The notes beneath the pieces are model-generated. The model had not been told where the DNA came from. It worked only from the letters and a program-made list of their open reading frames with translations, and ran no database searches. Positions 1-10,927 of a stretch of 64,000 bases of DNA are shown here, in pieces. The translations under genes were made by a program, and so were the position numbers. The stretch covers positions 3,714,628 through 3,778,627 of the forward strand of contig NZ_CH672387.1 in assembly GCF_000153465.1 (NCBI RefSeq). Reading direction: 5' to 3'. How positions within the stretch are numbered: position 1 is the stretch's first letter; each line of letters begins with the position of its first letter. This DNA is from Aurantimonas manganoxydans SI85-9A1 (GTDB lineage: Bacteria > Pseudomonadota > Alphaproteobacteria > Rhizobiales > Rhizobiaceae).

Positions 1-62
1 CATCGGCATTGCGGTCACAAATGCCGCCCCGCAGAACCCAGCATCACGGTTGATGGAAGGGC

Positions 63-530
63 CTAGCCGCAGCCCTGCGTAAAGGCGGCCAGCGCGTCGC
101 CCGACCCTGTCAGCGGCAGGCTGTAGCGCCCGACCGGCCCCGCCACCTCGACGCTGCGGCCCTTGCGCAGGGCCTCGATGAAACCGGCGCGGGCCGCCAG
201 CGTGCCCTCGGCCATCAGAATCGAGCCGCTGCCGGCGTCGCGGGCGATTGCCTCCAGCACGAAGGCCGTGTCGTCGACCGTCGCCACCACCGTATGGGCC
301 TGGCCCGCCTGCAGCCGTCCCGGGAAGCCGGAAAAACTCACCGTCACGCGGCCGGCACTCGCGCAGCGGAATGTCAGCCCGGTGAAGCACGACCCCGCCG
401 TGAAGCCTGCGACAGCGCCGTCGCTGCGCCAGGACTGGCCAAGGGCCGGCGCTGTCGCGGCGAGCAGCAGCGCGGCGCCGGCCCACAGGGCAAGAGCGCT
501 GCGGCGCGAAGGGATGAAAAGGTCGGTCAC
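63..530 (-). CDS. Small exported protein of unknown function
   Basis: This 155-residue protein begins with a basic stretch and a hydrophobic Ala/Leu-rich segment (about residues 11-31) ending in Ala-Leu-Gly-Gln, which reads as a cleavable signal peptide. The mature part is about 125 residues with a Cys pair near its start ([11 protein letters not shown]) and a Cys next to last, so disulfides in the periplasm are plausible. The C-terminal pattern of a Leu-rich strand followed by [10 protein letters not shown] is loosely like IalB-type proteins, but I cannot place it in a family. It is transcribed divergently from fabA, with about 250 bases between the starts. Function unknown. Confidence 0.6.
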   Translation of the reverse strand: MTDLFIPSRRSALALWAGAALLLAATAPALGQSWRSDGAVAGFTAGSCFTGLTFRCASAGRVTVSFSGFPGRLQAGQAHTVVATVDDTAFVLEAIARDAGSGSILMAEGTLAARAGFIEALRKGRSVEVAGPVGRYSLPLTGSGDALAAFTQGCG

Positions 531-782
531 GGCAGTGTTGCATCCTGTCGAGGGCGGCGGTCATGCCGCGCGCTGACGCGGCTTCCTTCGCCCGGTGCTA
601 TCGAAATCGGGCGCCATGTACCACAGATAGGCTGGCGAGGACGGCGTTGGCCGGCCGCCATCCTGGCGCGCCGGATACGCCGGGCCCAGCCAAACGGTTT
701 CACCTGTGCGGGTGGCGTGGTATGGGCGCAGCCGACAAGGGCCCATGGCAGGGTCGGGAGAACAGGGCGGACACAAGCGATC

Positions 783-1313
783 ATGGCGACGAAGAAGACC
801 TCCTACGATTACGACGACCTCATCGCCTGCGGTCATGGCCAGTTGTTCGGCGCCGGCAATGCGCAATTGCCGCTGCCGCCGATGCTGATGTTCAACCGCA
901 TCACCGAGGTCAACGAGACGGGCGGCGAGAACGGCAAGGGCATCATCCGGGCCGAGTTCGACGTGAACCCGGACCTGTGGTTCTTCGACTGCCATTTCGA
1001 AGGCGATCCGGTGATGCCGGGCTGCCTCGGGCTCGATGCGCTGTGGCAGCTCACCGGCTTCTATCTCGGCTGGCTGGGCGAACCCGGCCGTGGTCGGGCG
1101 CTCGGCGTCGGCGAGGTCAAGTTCAGCGGCCAGGTGACGCCGAAGGTCAAGCTGGTCGAATACGGCGTGGAGTTCCGCCGCGTGATGCGCTCGCGCCTGA
1201 AGCTGGGCATCGCCAATGGCTGGATGAAGGCCGATGGCGAGGTCATCTACAAGGCCAGCGATCTGCGCGTCGGCCTGTTCAGCGACGAGGAAGCGGCTCA
1301 GGCCGCCGTCTGA
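783..1313 (+). CDS. fabA: 3-hydroxydecanoyl-ACP dehydratase/isomerase FabA
   Basis: FabA dehydrates 3-hydroxyacyl-ACP and isomerises trans-2-decenoyl-ACP to cis-3-decenoyl-ACP, the branch point to unsaturated fatty acids. The 176-residue length fits the family (about 171). The active-site segment [20 protein letters not shown] is present, with His71 and Asp85 matching E. coli His70 and Asp84. The open frame extends far upstream, but homology starts at the ATG at 783 (Met-Ala-Thr-Lys-Lys), so I use that start. It leads fabA-fabB-fabI on the same strand, with 37 bases to fabB. In many Hyphomicrobiales irr lies just upstream; here that place holds an unrelated divergent gene. Confidence 0.96.
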   Translation: MATKKTSYDYDDLIACGHGQLFGAGNAQLPLPPMLMFNRITEVNETGGENGKGIIRAEFDVNPDLWFFDCHFEGDPVMPGCLGLDALWQLTGFYLGWLGEPGRGRALGVGEVKFSGQVTPKVKLVEYGVEFRRVMRSRLKLGIANGWMKADGEVIYKASDLRVGLFSDEEAAQAAV

Positions 1314-1350
1314 TGACGGCGCGGATCCTGGAATCTGGAAGGAGCGGACG

Positions 1351-2568
1351 ATGAAGCGGGTCGTCGTGACGGGTATGGGGATCGTGTCCTCGATCGGCAA
1401 CAATGTCGACGAGGTGACCGCCTCTCTCAGGGATGCGCGTTCGGGCATCAGCTTTGCCGAGGAATACAAGGAACTGGGGTTCCGCAGCCACGTCCACGGC
1501 AAGCCGACGCTGGACCCCACCACCGTTCTCGACCGGCGTGCCATGCGCTTCCATGGCGGCGGCACCGCCTGGAACCACATCGCCATGGACCAGGCGATCG
1601 CCGATGCGGGCCTCGAGGCCGCCGACATCTCCAACGAGCGCACCGGCATCATCATGGGCTCGGGCGGCGCCTCGACCCAGACCATCGTCCAGGCGGCCGA
1701 GACCGCCCGCGAAAAGGGCCCGAAGCGCATCGGACCGACGGCCGTGCCGAAGGCGATGTCCTCGACCGCCTCGGCGACGCTGGCCACCTGGTTCAAGATC
1801 AAGGGCGTCAACTACTCGATCTCGTCGGCCTGCTCGACCTCGAGCCATTGCATCGGCAATGCCTACGAGACCATCCAGATGGGCAAGCAGGATGTGATGT
1901 TCGCCGGCGGCTGCGAGGATCTGCACTGGACCCTGTCGGTGCTGTTCGACGCGATGGGCGCCCTGTCCTCGGACTTCAACGACCGCCCGGAGATCGCCTC
2001 GCGCGCCTATGACAACGCCCGCGACGGCTTCGTCATCGCCGGCGGCGCCGGTGTCCTGGTGCTGGAGGAATACGAGCGGGCCAAGGCACGCGGCGCCAAC
2101 ATCGTCGCCGAGCTGGTCGGCTATGGCGCCACCTCCGACGGCGCCGACATGGTCGCCCCGTCCGGCGAAGGCGCGGTGCGCTGCATGCGCCAGGCGATCG
2201 ACCATCTCGACGGCCCGATCGACTACATCAACCCCCATGCCACCTCGACCCCGGTCGGCGACCGCATGGAGGTCCAGGCGATCCGCGAGGTCTTCGGCGA
2301 CAACATCCCGCCGATCTCCGGCACCAAGTCGCTGACCGGCCACAGCCAGGGCGCCACCGGCGTCCACGAGGCGATCTACTCGCTTTTGATGATGAAGCAC
2401 GGCTTCCTCGCCAAGAGCGCCCATATCGACGAACTCGATCCCGAGTTCGAGGGCATGCCGATCCTGCGCGAGCGGGTCGACAATGCGAAGATCGACAGGG
2501 TCCTGTCGAATTCCTTCGGCTTCGGCGGCACCAATGCCTGCCTCGCCTTCCAACGCGTGACGGACTGA
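1351..2568 (+). CDS. fabB: 3-oxoacyl-ACP synthase I FabB
   Basis: This 405-residue beta-ketoacyl-ACP synthase condenses malonyl-ACP with acyl-ACP and is needed to elongate the cis-3-decenoyl-ACP made by FabA. The Cys-His-His triad is visible: Cys161 in [10 protein letters not shown], a His in [11 protein letters not shown] and a His in [10 protein letters not shown]. The glycine-rich C-terminal segment SFGFGGTNA is typical. The start is the ATG at 1351, preceded by an AAGGAG Shine-Dalgarno; the longer frame upstream overlaps fabA and has no homology. The gene sits between fabA and fabI, so the three probably share one transcript. Confidence 0.96.
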   Translation: MKRVVVTGMGIVSSIGNNVDEVTASLRDARSGISFAEEYKELGFRSHVHGKPTLDPTTVLDRRAMRFHGGGTAWNHIAMDQAIADAGLEAADISNERTGIIMGSGGASTQTIVQAAETAREKGPKRIGPTAVPKAMSSTASATLATWFKIKGVNYSISSACSTSSHCIGNAYETIQMGKQDVMFAGGCEDLHWTLSVLFDAMGALSSDFNDRPEIASRAYDNARDGFVIAGGAGVLVLEEYERAKARGANIVAELVGYGATSDGADMVAPSGEGAVRCMRQAIDHLDGPIDYINPHATSTPVGDRMEVQAIREVFGDNIPPISGTKSLTGHSQGATGVHEAIYSLLMMKHGFLAKSAHIDELDPEFEGMPILRERVDNAKIDRVLSNSFGFGGTNACLAFQRVTD

Positions 2569-2582
2569 GGTTTGGAGGGCAC

Positions 2583-3428
2583 ATGACCGATCTGATGAAA
2601 GGCAAACGCGGGCTCATCATGGGCGTCGCGAACCACAATTCCATCGCATGGGGCGCCGCCAAGGCGCTGGCGGCGCAGGGCGCGGAGATCGCGCTGACCT
2701 ATCAGGGCGAGGCCTTCGGACGGCGCGTGCGCCCGCTCGCCGAGGAGATCGGCAGCAAGCTCGTCATCCCCTGCGACGTCGAGGACACCGAATCGCTCGA
2801 CCAGGTCTTCGCGACGCTGAAGGAGGAATGGGGCACGATCGACTTCGTCCTCCACGCCATCGCGTTCTCCGACAAGAGCGAACTCCAGGGCCTCTACGCC
2901 GACACGACGCGGGAGAACTTCACCCGCACCATGCTGATCTCCTGCTTCTCCTTCACGGAGGTGGCGAAGCGCGCCGCGGAGATCATGACCAATGGCGGCT
3001 CGATGGTGACCATGAGCTACGGCGGCGCTGTGCGGGTCATGCCGAACTACAACGTCATGGGCGTCGCCAAGGCCGCGCTCGAAGCCTCGGTGCGCTATCT
3101 CGCCGCCGATTTCGGGCCGCGCAACATCCGGGTGAACAGCGTCTCGGCCGGACCGGTGCGCACGCTGGCGGGCGCCGGCGTCTCCGATGCCCGGCTGATG
3201 TTCAACTTCCAGCGCCGCAACGCGCCGATGCGCCGCAACACCTCGATCGAGGAAGTCGGCGGCGCGGTGCTCTACCTGATGTCGGAGCTGTCCAACGGCG
3301 TCACCGGCGAGATCCACTATGTGGATTCGGGCTACAACATCATGTCGATGCCCTCGCTCGAGGAACTGAAGGCCCAGGAACACCGCAAGGCGGTCGTCGA
3401 GGGCGAGGACGAGAGCGGCGGCAAGTAG
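2583..3428 (+). CDS. fabI: Enoyl-ACP reductase (NADH) FabI
   Basis: FabI performs the last reduction of each fatty-acid elongation cycle. The 281-residue short-chain dehydrogenase fold has the FabI nucleotide-binding variant GVANHNSIAWG near the N-terminus and Tyr146, Tyr156 and Lys163 at the same numbers as E. coli FabI, within SYGGAVRVMPNYNVMGVAK. A GGAGGG ribosome site lies just before the ATG, 14 bases after fabB. The acidic C-terminal tail is slightly longer than usual. It converges on thiE with only 29 bases between stop codons and no clear terminator hairpin there. FabI is the usual triclosan target family. Confidence 0.96.
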   Translation: MTDLMKGKRGLIMGVANHNSIAWGAAKALAAQGAEIALTYQGEAFGRRVRPLAEEIGSKLVIPCDVEDTESLDQVFATLKEEWGTIDFVLHAIAFSDKSELQGLYADTTRENFTRTMLISCFSFTEVAKRAAEIMTNGGSMVTMSYGGAVRVMPNYNVMGVAKAALEASVRYLAADFGPRNIRVNSVSAGPVRTLAGAGVSDARLMFNFQRRNAPMRRNTSIEEVGGAVLYLMSELSNGVTGEIHYVDSGYNIMSMPSLEELKAQEHRKAVVEGEDESGGK

Positions 3429-3457
3429 CCGCCCTCCCCCTCACAGCCTTAAAACCA

Positions 3458-4114
3458 CTATCGCCGGTAGGGCGCGGTCGCCGCGAGCCATTCCCGCGCC
3501 CGCGCTTCCGGGTCCGCGGCCCGGGTCACGTCGGTGACCACCGCGGCGCTGTCGGCCCCTTGCGCGAAGACCTGCGGCAGCCGCTCCACGGTAATGCCGC
3601 CGATCGCCACCAGCGGCAGATCGCCGATGCGCTGGCGCCAGACGCCGAGACGCTCGGGCGTCTGCGGCGCCCATTTCATCACCTTCAGCTTGGTCTGCCA
3701 GACCGGCCCCAGCGCCACGTAATCCGGGTCGGCGGCCAGCGCCACGGCGAGCTCGGCACTGTCATGGGTGCTGACGCCGAGCTTCAGGCCGGCGGCCCGG
3801 ATCGCAGCGCAGTCCGCCTCGGCCAGGTCCTCCTGTCCCAGATGGACGACATCGCAGCCCTCCTCGATCGCCAGCCGCCAGAAATCGTTGATCACCAGCA
3901 GGCAGCCATGGGCGGCGCAGACATCGCGCGTGCGGCGGATCTCCCGGCGCAGCCTCGCCGCATCCATGTCCTTGGCGCGCAATTGCAGGAGCTTCACCCC
4001 GACCGGCACCAGCCGCTCGGCCATCTCGGCATCGTCGACGATCAGATAGAACGGATCGAGCCGCAGCTCCTTCCCCGGCCGCTCCGCGACCCCGCGCTCC
4101 CCAGCCTGGCTCAT
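3458..4114 (-). CDS. thiE: Thiamine-phosphate synthase ThiE
   Basis: ThiE joins hydroxymethylpyrimidine pyrophosphate and thiazole phosphate to give thiamine phosphate. The 218-residue TIM-barrel protein shows the family signatures [10 protein letters not shown] (beta-2), [35 protein letters not shown] and the phosphate-binding PLVAIGGIT. It overlaps thiG by four bases and is the last gene of the thiO-thiS-thiG-thiE operon, so it is controlled by the TPP riboswitch upstream of thiO. The match [13 protein letters not shown], in place of the usual Thr-Lys-Lys segment, marks the alphaproteobacterial subgroup, and the overall assignment is firm. Confidence 0.9.
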   Translation of the reverse strand: MSQAGERGVAERPGKELRLDPFYLIVDDAEMAERLVPVGVKLLQLRAKDMDAARLRREIRRTRDVCAAHGCLLVINDFWRLAIEEGCDVVHLGQEDLAEADCAAIRAAGLKLGVSTHDSAELAVALAADPDYVALGPVWQTKLKVMKWAPQTPERLGVWRQRIGDLPLVAIGGITVERLPQVFAQGADSAAVVTDVTRAADPEARAREWLAATAPYRR

Positions 4115-4950
4115 CGCAATTCTCCCGGTCCGCCGACATCGCCAAGCATCGCCTGCCCCAGCATCGGGGTCGAAGGCGCGGCCATGTCGCGCGGCGCCAT
4201 CGGGTCCGCCTCGAAGGCCAGCCGCCCGGCCTCGACCGCCAGCGCAAAGCCCCGCGCCATCGCCACCGGGTCGCCGGCCTTCGCGACCGCCGTGTTCAGG
4301 AGCACGCCGTCATAGCCGAGCTCCATGGCGGCGGCCGCCTGCGACGGCAGGCCGAGCCCGGCATCGACGACCAGCGTCACCTCGGGAAAATGCGCCCTGA
4401 GCTGGCGCAGGCCGTAGCGATTGTTCAGCCCGAGCCCCGAGCCGATCGGCGCGCCCCAGGGCATCAGCACCCGGCAGCCGGCCTCGACCAGCCGGTCGGC
4501 GACCGACAGATCCTCCACCGTATAGGGCAGCACCTTGAAGCCCTCGCCGGTCAGGGTGCGCGCCGCCTCCACCAGCCCGAACACGTCGGGCTGCAGCGTC
4601 TCGGCGTCGCGCACCACCTCCAGCTTGACCCAGTCGGTGCCGAAGATCTCGCGGGCCATCTGCGCCGTCGTCACCGCCTCGCGGGCCGAGTGACAGCCCG
4701 CCGTGTTGGGCAGGATGTCGAGGCCGAGACCCCGGATCAGCTCCCAGAAGGCTTGCCCCGCCCGCGCCTCGCCGGATTCGCGCCGCAGCGAAACGGTGAC
4801 GATACCGGCCCCGGACGCATTGATCGCGTCGGTCATCATTTGCGGCGAGGGATAGAGCGAGGTGCCGAGCATCAGCCGCGAGGCGATGCGGCGGCCATAG
4901 ATGTCCATGCCGGTCACGGCGCGCGCCGTGTCGGTGTCGATCGTGTCCAT
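4111..4950 (-). CDS. thiG: Thiazole synthase ThiG
   Basis: ThiG builds the thiazole phosphate ring from deoxyxylulose phosphate, dehydroglycine and the sulfur carried on the ThiS thiocarboxylate. The 279-residue barrel has the Schiff-base lysine Lys109 in DWVKLEVV, the [14 protein letters not shown] segment and the C-terminal phosphate site [31 protein letters not shown]. It lies two bases after thiS and overlaps thiE by four bases, giving tight translational coupling. The C-terminus carries about 15 residues more than E. coli ThiG. As ThiO and not ThiH is encoded alongside, dehydroglycine should come from aerobic glycine oxidation. Confidence 0.95.
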   Translation of the reverse strand: MDTIDTDTARAVTGMDIYGRRIASRLMLGTSLYPSPQMMTDAINASGAGIVTVSLRRESGEARAGQAFWELIRGLGLDILPNTAGCHSAREAVTTAQMAREIFGTDWVKLEVVRDAETLQPDVFGLVEAARTLTGEGFKVLPYTVEDLSVADRLVEAGCRVLMPWGAPIGSGLGLNNRYGLRQLRAHFPEVTLVVDAGLGLPSQAAAAMELGYDGVLLNTAVAKAGDPVAMARGFALAVEAGRLAFEADPMAPRDMAAPSTPMLGQAMLGDVGGPGELR

Positions 4951-4952
4951 GC

Positions 4953-5150
4953 TCAGCCTCCCTTCATCGGGGCGATGATCTCGATGGCGTCGCCCTCGGC
5001 AAGGCGCACCGTCCCGCGTTCGGTCTTCGGCACGAAGTCGCGGTTCAGCGCCGTGGCGACCACGGCGCCGTCATAGCCCAGTTCGACGAGCGCCCGGTCG
5101 AGGGTGGCGGCCTCGACGCTGCGCTCCTCGCCATTGACGGAAATTCTCAT
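4953..5150 (-). CDS. thiS: Sulfur carrier protein ThiS
   Basis: This 65-residue ubiquitin-like protein ends in Gly-Gly, the terminus that is adenylated and converted to a thiocarboxylate to deliver sulfur to ThiG. The N-terminus [10 protein letters not shown] and the segment [14 protein letters not shown]-like ([15 protein letters not shown]) are characteristic, as is the [16 protein letters not shown] ending. Its start overlaps the thiO stop by four bases. The adenylyltransferase ThiF/MoeB is not encoded in this window. Confidence 0.93.
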   Translation of the reverse strand: MRISVNGEERSVEAATLDRALVELGYDGAVVATALNRDFVPKTERGTVRLAEGDAIEIIAPMKGG

Positions 5151-6124
5151 GATGCGTCCTTCAGCGTCTCTGCGAAGATTTCGGCGGCGGCCTCCGCCGC
5201 CATGGCCGGCGACAGCAGGAAGCCGTGGCGGTACAGCCCGTTCAGGCTGACGACCCGGCCGTTGCGCGTCACCCGTGGCAGATTGTCGGCATAGGAGGGC
5301 CGCAGGCCGGCGCCGGTCTCCACCAGCTCGGCCTCGGCGAATGCGGGATGCAGCGCATAGGCGGCGTTCAGCAGCTCGACGGTGCCGCGCAGTGTGATGC
5401 CGCGATCGTCGTCGCTTTCCAGCATGGTCGCGCCCACCATGAACAGGCCGTCGGCGCGCGGCACGACATAGATCGGCGAGCGCGGATGCAGGAGCCGCAC
5501 CGGCCGCGACAGCGAGACCTCGCGCGTGCGCAGCAGCACCATCTCGCCGCGCACCGCCCGCAGCCGCGGCAGCTCCGGTCGCGCCGCGATGCCGCGCGCA
5601 TCGACGATGCGATCATGGTCGAGATCGGCGGGCGCGACGCGGCTGCCGAAATGCAGCGCGACGCCGCGTTCGCGCAGCCGTTCCGCCAGCGCCTCCAGCG
5701 TGCGGCGCGGATCGAGATGGGCTTCCTCGGCAAAGAACAGGCCCTCGGCGAAGCGGCCGGCGAGATCGGGCTCCAGCGTGGCGATCCGGTCCGCATCGAG
5801 CCGCTCGTGCCCGCGCGTGCGGCGGGCGAAGCGGGCAAGGTCCGCGCGGTCACGCCAGGGTGCCAGCACCAGCGTGCCGTGGCGCGCGACGTCCGGCACG
5901 TGGCCCGACCACCAGTCGATTCCCGCCAGCCCCGGCACGACGATGGCCGGATCGGCACTCTCGGCCTCGCAGCGCGGCGCCAGCATGCCGCCGGCCAGCC
6001 ACGACGCGGCGGCAAGACCCAGCTCGGGTGCGGCCTCGTACAGCGCGACATCGGCGCCTCGTGCGGCGAGTTCCAGCGCAGTGACGAGCCCGGCAACGCC
6101 GGCCCCGATGACGGCCACCCGCAT
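5147..6124 (-). CDS. thiO: Glycine oxidase ThiO
   Basis: ThiO is an FAD-dependent oxidase that converts glycine to iminoglycine for thiazole synthesis. The 325-residue form starting at Met (ATG at 6124) opens with the Rossmann motif GAGVAG at residues 7-12, and the C-terminus has the GLRPSYADNLPRV and LNGLYRHGFLLSP segments of D-amino-acid oxidase relatives. The open frame runs upstream to 6430 but that part covers the riboswitch and has no homology, so I use the internal ATG. It is the first gene of thiO-S-G-E. No thiC, thiD or thiF is present in the operon. Confidence 0.92.
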   Translation of the reverse strand: MRVAVIGAGVAGLVTALELAARGADVALYEAAPELGLAAASWLAGGMLAPRCEAESADPAIVVPGLAGIDWWSGHVPDVARHGTLVLAPWRDRADLARFARRTRGHERLDADRIATLEPDLAGRFAEGLFFAEEAHLDPRRTLEALAERLRERGVALHFGSRVAPADLDHDRIVDARGIAARPELPRLRAVRGEMVLLRTREVSLSRPVRLLHPRSPIYVVPRADGLFMVGATMLESDDDRGITLRGTVELLNAAYALHPAFAEAELVETGAGLRPSYADNLPRVTRNGRVVSLNGLYRHGFLLSPAMAAEAAAEIFAETLKDAS

Positions 6125-6290
6125 GGTCAGGCCCCGCTTGTGCGGCAAGCGTCGTGCAAACAGGCGACCCGGTCGGCCATTGTCTCGATCCTCCTCGACG
6201 CGTCTCGGAGATCCGGCTGGTGGGCAGGGGAAAGATCGGCGGCGCGGCGCTCGCCTGCGGCAAACCGCCGGCCAGGGGCCACCGCATTCC

Positions 6291-6392
6291 ATCCCTCCGC
6301 CGGTCTCAACCGGATCAGGTTCGAAGGGTCGCCACGCGCTCACGCCTTTCGGCGGCCGATGGCCTCTCAGTTCCCTGCCGGAACTCCCCTTG
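6291..6392 (-). promoter_or_regulatory. TPP riboswitch (thi box) for thiOSGE
   Basis: Read on the minus strand, this segment has the hallmark parts of the TPP aptamer in order: AAGGGGAGT at the 5' side, the P2/P3 core ACTGAGAGG, the helix P4/P5 element GACCCTTCGAACCTGATC, then GGTTGAGACCGG and the closing GGAGGGAT that pairs with the 5' strand. It ends about 165 bases before the thiO start. High TPP would be expected to lower expression of the whole operon, most likely by blocking translation of thiO or through Rho; I do not see a clean intrinsic terminator in the leader. Confidence 0.93.
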
Positions 6393-6401
6393 GATGGACG
6401 G

Positions 6402-6430
6402 AATCTGTGCCTCCCGGGCGGCGCTGTCAA
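6402..6430 (-). promoter_or_regulatory. Probable sigma-70 promoter of the thi operon
   Basis: On the minus strand a perfect TTGACA (-35, 6430-6425) is followed after 17 bases by CAGATT (-10, 6407-6402). Transcription would start near 6395, only a few bases before the TPP aptamer begins, which is where a riboswitch leader should start. The -10 match is weak (3/6), so the call rests on the -35, the spacing and the position. Confidence 0.6.
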
Positions 6431-6460
6431 CGCCGCCGCGCCAAGATCGCGGTCGCCGGC

Positions 6461-6973
6461 TCAGCTTGACGCCAGCCGACCCTCGCGGCGACGCCGGCGC
6501 ATGCGCGCAGCGCCATGGCCGCCGGCTCCGATCGCCCAGCCGAGGGCGAAACCCGCGACTGCCAGGAGCAGCCCCTCGACGGTGATCGGCAGGGCCGGGC
6601 GATAGTCGGCGGCGGCGCGCTCGGCGATCTCCCAGTCCGGATCGCCCACCGCGACGAAGGGCCGGAACAGGGGCGCCGATTCGGCGACGCTGCGATAGCG
6701 CCGCTCGACCGCGTCATAGCGGGCGATGGTCTGCTCGGCATCCGCGCCCTGGCGCGCGACGAAAGCGTCGCGGTTCTCGCGCAACCGCGCCACCGCCTCG
6801 CTGCGCGACAGGTCGGAGGACGCCGCGCTGGCGTCGAAACGCTCCACGACCTTGCGCAATTCGTCGACGGCGCCGCCGAGGCGCTGGAGATATTGCTGGG
6901 TGAATTCCAGCGACTGGCTGGAGACAAGCCCGAGAAACAGCGCCGCCATGACGCGGATGATCAGCCCCGGCAT
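6461..6973 (-). CDS. DUF2937 family inner-membrane protein
   Basis: The N-terminal block, with a short hydrophobic segment followed by SQSLEFTQQYLQRLGGAVDEL, is the signature of the DUF2937 family. A second hydrophobic segment lies near residues 128-150 and the protein ends in a basic Arg-rich tail. This suggests a two-helix membrane protein of 170 residues with a soluble, partly helical middle domain. I start at the ATG at 6973 because GGAGG lies eight bases upstream; the ATG at 6991 would sit directly on that site. Function is unknown. It is upstream of and codirectional with the thi operon, which has its own promoter. Confidence 0.75.
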   Translation of the reverse strand: MPGLIIRVMAALFLGLVSSQSLEFTQQYLQRLGGAVDELRKVVERFDASAASSDLSRSEAVARLRENRDAFVARQGADAEQTIARYDAVERRYRSVAESAPLFRPFVAVGDPDWEIAERAAADYRPALPITVEGLLLAVAGFALGWAIGAGGHGAARMRRRRREGRLASS

Positions 6974-7098
6974 TCCCTCATCCTCCCTCAAGGCCCCCCG
7001 GCGCGCCGGTTGCGCAGAACGACCGCCGGCCCCGCGTCAGACGACGCGCCCCCGGCCACGATACGCCTGCGGCCTGATCATAACAGTCCCCGCGCCCG

Positions 7099-7992
7099 TC
7101 AGGCGAACAACCGGGTGCCGCGTTCGGCGATGGCGCAGAAGCTGGCGGTCACATGGGCGGCCAGTGCATCGGCGACCGGACCGGCGCCGTCGCGGCGGGC
7201 CAGCGTCATGCGGTAATTGCCCAGCGGTGGCAGGCCACGCTCGGCGCCCAGCTGCACGATGTCATCCGACACGACGCTGATCGGCAGCGGCGCGATGGCC
7301 AGATCGGCGGCGACGGCCGCAAGCTGGCCGGTGCAGAACTCGCTGGTATAGGCGACGCGATAGTCGATATCGCGGACGTCCAGCGCCGCCAGCGCCATGC
7401 CGCGCCAGGCGCAGCCGGCATCGGCGAGGGCGAGCGGCAGCGGCGTTTCGGCGACGGCGAGGCCGCCACGCGCCCCCACCCAGACCAGCGGCTCGGAATG
7501 GATGTAATCCGGCCCGTCGAGGCGTTCGTCGTGACTGTAGATGGCGAGATCGAGCTCCCCGGACCAGCAGCGCCGCCGCAATTCCTCGGTGCGATCCAGC
7601 CGCACCTCCACCTCGACCTTGGGATGGGTCCGGGCGAAGCGCCGGAGGATTTCCGGCATGGCGACCACGCCGTTGTCATTGGGCACGCCCAGCCGCACGC
7701 TGCCCTCGCAGCAGGGCGACAGGAAGCGCGAGAAGGCTTCGTCGTTCAGCTTCAAGAGGCGTCGGGCATAGCCGAGGAAAATCTCGCCATCGGCGGTCAG
7801 CGCCACGCTGCGGGCGTCGCGGCGGAACAGGTCGCGGCCGACCATGTCTTCCAGCTTCTTCACCTGAAGGCTGATCGCCGACGCGCTGCGATGCACCCGC
7901 TCGGCGGCGCGCGAGAAATTGCCGGTGTCGGCAATCGCCACCATCGTGCGGGCGAGGTCCATGTCGAGATTGGGCAGAGTGGGCGTCAGCAC
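7099..7992 (-). CDS. LysR-family transcriptional regulator
   Basis: This 297-residue protein has an N-terminal winged helix-turn-helix (about residues 11-70; NFSRAAERVHRSASAISLQVKKLEDMVGRDLFRR) and a periplasmic-binding-like effector domain. The sequence resembles the LrhA/HexA branch. It is divergent from the small DUF1127-type gene at 8099, with about 105 bases between starts, which is the usual geometry for a LysR protein controlling its neighbour and itself. The cysteine pair SPCCEG and a Cys-containing effector pocket are visible, but no ligand can be inferred. Confidence 0.9.
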   Translation of the reverse strand: MLTPTLPNLDMDLARTMVAIADTGNFSRAAERVHRSASAISLQVKKLEDMVGRDLFRRDARSVALTADGEIFLGYARRLLKLNDEAFSRFLSPCCEGSVRLGVPNDNGVVAMPEILRRFARTHPKVEVEVRLDRTEELRRRCWSGELDLAIYSHDERLDGPDYIHSEPLVWVGARGGLAVAETPLPLALADAGCAWRGMALAALDVRDIDYRVAYTSEFCTGQLAAVAADLAIAPLPISVVSDDIVQLGAERGLPPLGNYRMTLARRDGAGPVADALAAHVTASFCAIAERGTRLFA

Positions 7993-8098
7993 AGGCGGAG
8001 CCTCCTGTTAGCGAAACTTGCCGCTAGGCTTACTCCTTCTCGTTTGTCTCATCAATGAGAAACCCTCACATTTCGCCTATCGGCAATTGGAGGTTCTC

Positions 8099-8389
8099 AT
8101 GCTGCATCATTCGGCCCTGCCCCAGACCATCCAGCACAACGACGCACATCAACCCGGCCTCGTCGGCTGGCTGCATTCCTGGACGGTGAAGAAGCGCCGG
8201 CAGCGGCTTTGCCGCGACGCCTTCAACACCCTGCTGCGCGTCGACGACCATATTCTGGAAGATGTCACCGGCCTGACCCGCCCTCAGGTCGAGGAGGTTG
8301 CGCGGCTGCCGCTCGCCGTCGACGCGCTTCAGGCAATCGCCCGGCTGCAGGAGCGTTCGTCGCGGCAGCGGAACCGGCGGTCCGCCTGA
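8099..8389 (+). CDS. Small DUF1127-like protein
   Basis: This 96-residue protein contains a central segment of about 40 residues, WTVKKRRQRLCRDAFNTLLRVDDHILEDVTGLTRPQVEE, matching the pattern of DUF1127 (YjiS-like) proteins: a basic Arg-rich helix, then a Leu-Asp-Asp-Leu-like turn where the family usually has DRLLRDIGLTR. The ATG at 8099 follows a strong GGAGG (8089-8093) and is preferred over the frame start at 8018. Members of this family in alphaproteobacteria are small, often RNA-related stress or metabolism factors, but this protein's role is inferred only by family. It is divergent from a LysR gene that may control it. Confidence 0.7.
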   Translation: MLHHSALPQTIQHNDAHQPGLVGWLHSWTVKKRRQRLCRDAFNTLLRVDDHILEDVTGLTRPQVEEVARLPLAVDALQAIARLQERSSRQRNRRSA

Positions 8390-8436
8390 CGCGTAGGCAC
8401 CGATCGGGTCCGAAGGTCGCGACCCTTACCCCAACG

Positions 8437-8466
8437 AAAAAGGCGCGCCCCGAGGGACGCGCCTTT
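8437..8466 (-). terminator. Intrinsic terminator of pnp
   Basis: On the minus strand, AAGGCGCGTCCCTCGGGGCG continues to CGCCTT followed by TTTCG, giving a GC-rich stem (GGCGCG with CGCGCC), a short loop and a U-run. It lies 28 bases after the pnp stop codon. Confidence 0.85.
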
Positions 8467-8493
8467 CATTCTGTCAGCGAAGAGACGGCCTGA

Positions 8494-10626
<2,133 letters not shown>

Positions 10627-10645
10627 GTTCTTGCCTTTTCATCCT

Positions 10646-10685
10646 GCGCGCCGAAACCGCCTTTTCGGGGTCATGGGCGGCGCGC
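10646..10685 (-). promoter_or_regulatory. Stem-loop in the pnp 5' leader
   Basis: GCGCGCCG at 10646-10653 is the exact inverted complement of CGGCGCGC at 10678-10685, giving an 8-bp all-GC stem with a 24-base loop, ending 20 bases before the pnp ATG. It could be an RNase III-type processing or autoregulatory structure as in E. coli pnp, but there is no sequence homology to prove it. Confidence 0.4.
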
Positions 10686-10884
10686 GTTGCGGTGCCGAAA
10701 CGCATCACGGGCAAGACGACGGGAGGCTTCGCTTGTGGCGCGCGGCGGGGGCGACCCCGCATTCGCGCCGGAAGCATCCGGCAATCCTGCCCCGTGACCG
10801 TTCGAAGGGTCGGACCTGCGAGCCTTGCGGGCGCGCCGGGTACCGGGGCATGACCGCCTCCGACTAGAGGGAAGCGGCATAAGT

Positions 10885-10917
10885 GGCGGGCCGGAAGCGT
10901 ATCGCCCCCGGCCCGCC
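10885..10917 (-). terminator. Hairpin downstream of rpsO
   Basis: GGCGGGCCGG (10885-10894) is the exact inverted complement of CCGGCCCGCC (10908-10917), a 10-bp GC stem with a 13-base loop starting 10 bases past the rpsO stop. No U-run follows on the minus strand, so it may be an RNA-stabilising or Rho-assisted end rather than a classical terminator. Confidence 0.5.
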
Positions 10918-10927
10918 GGAAAACTGA

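Larger units (their letters stand above)
10627..10927 (-). other. rpsO-pnp intergenic leader
   Basis: This 301-base gap holds no credible gene. It contains, in minus-strand order, a strong hairpin behind rpsO (10885-10917), a second small hairpin (10767-10782, GCCGGA paired with TCCGGC), and a stem-loop close to the pnp start (10646-10685). It is probably the structured 5' leader of pnp and the 3' end of rpsO. Confidence 0.6.
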
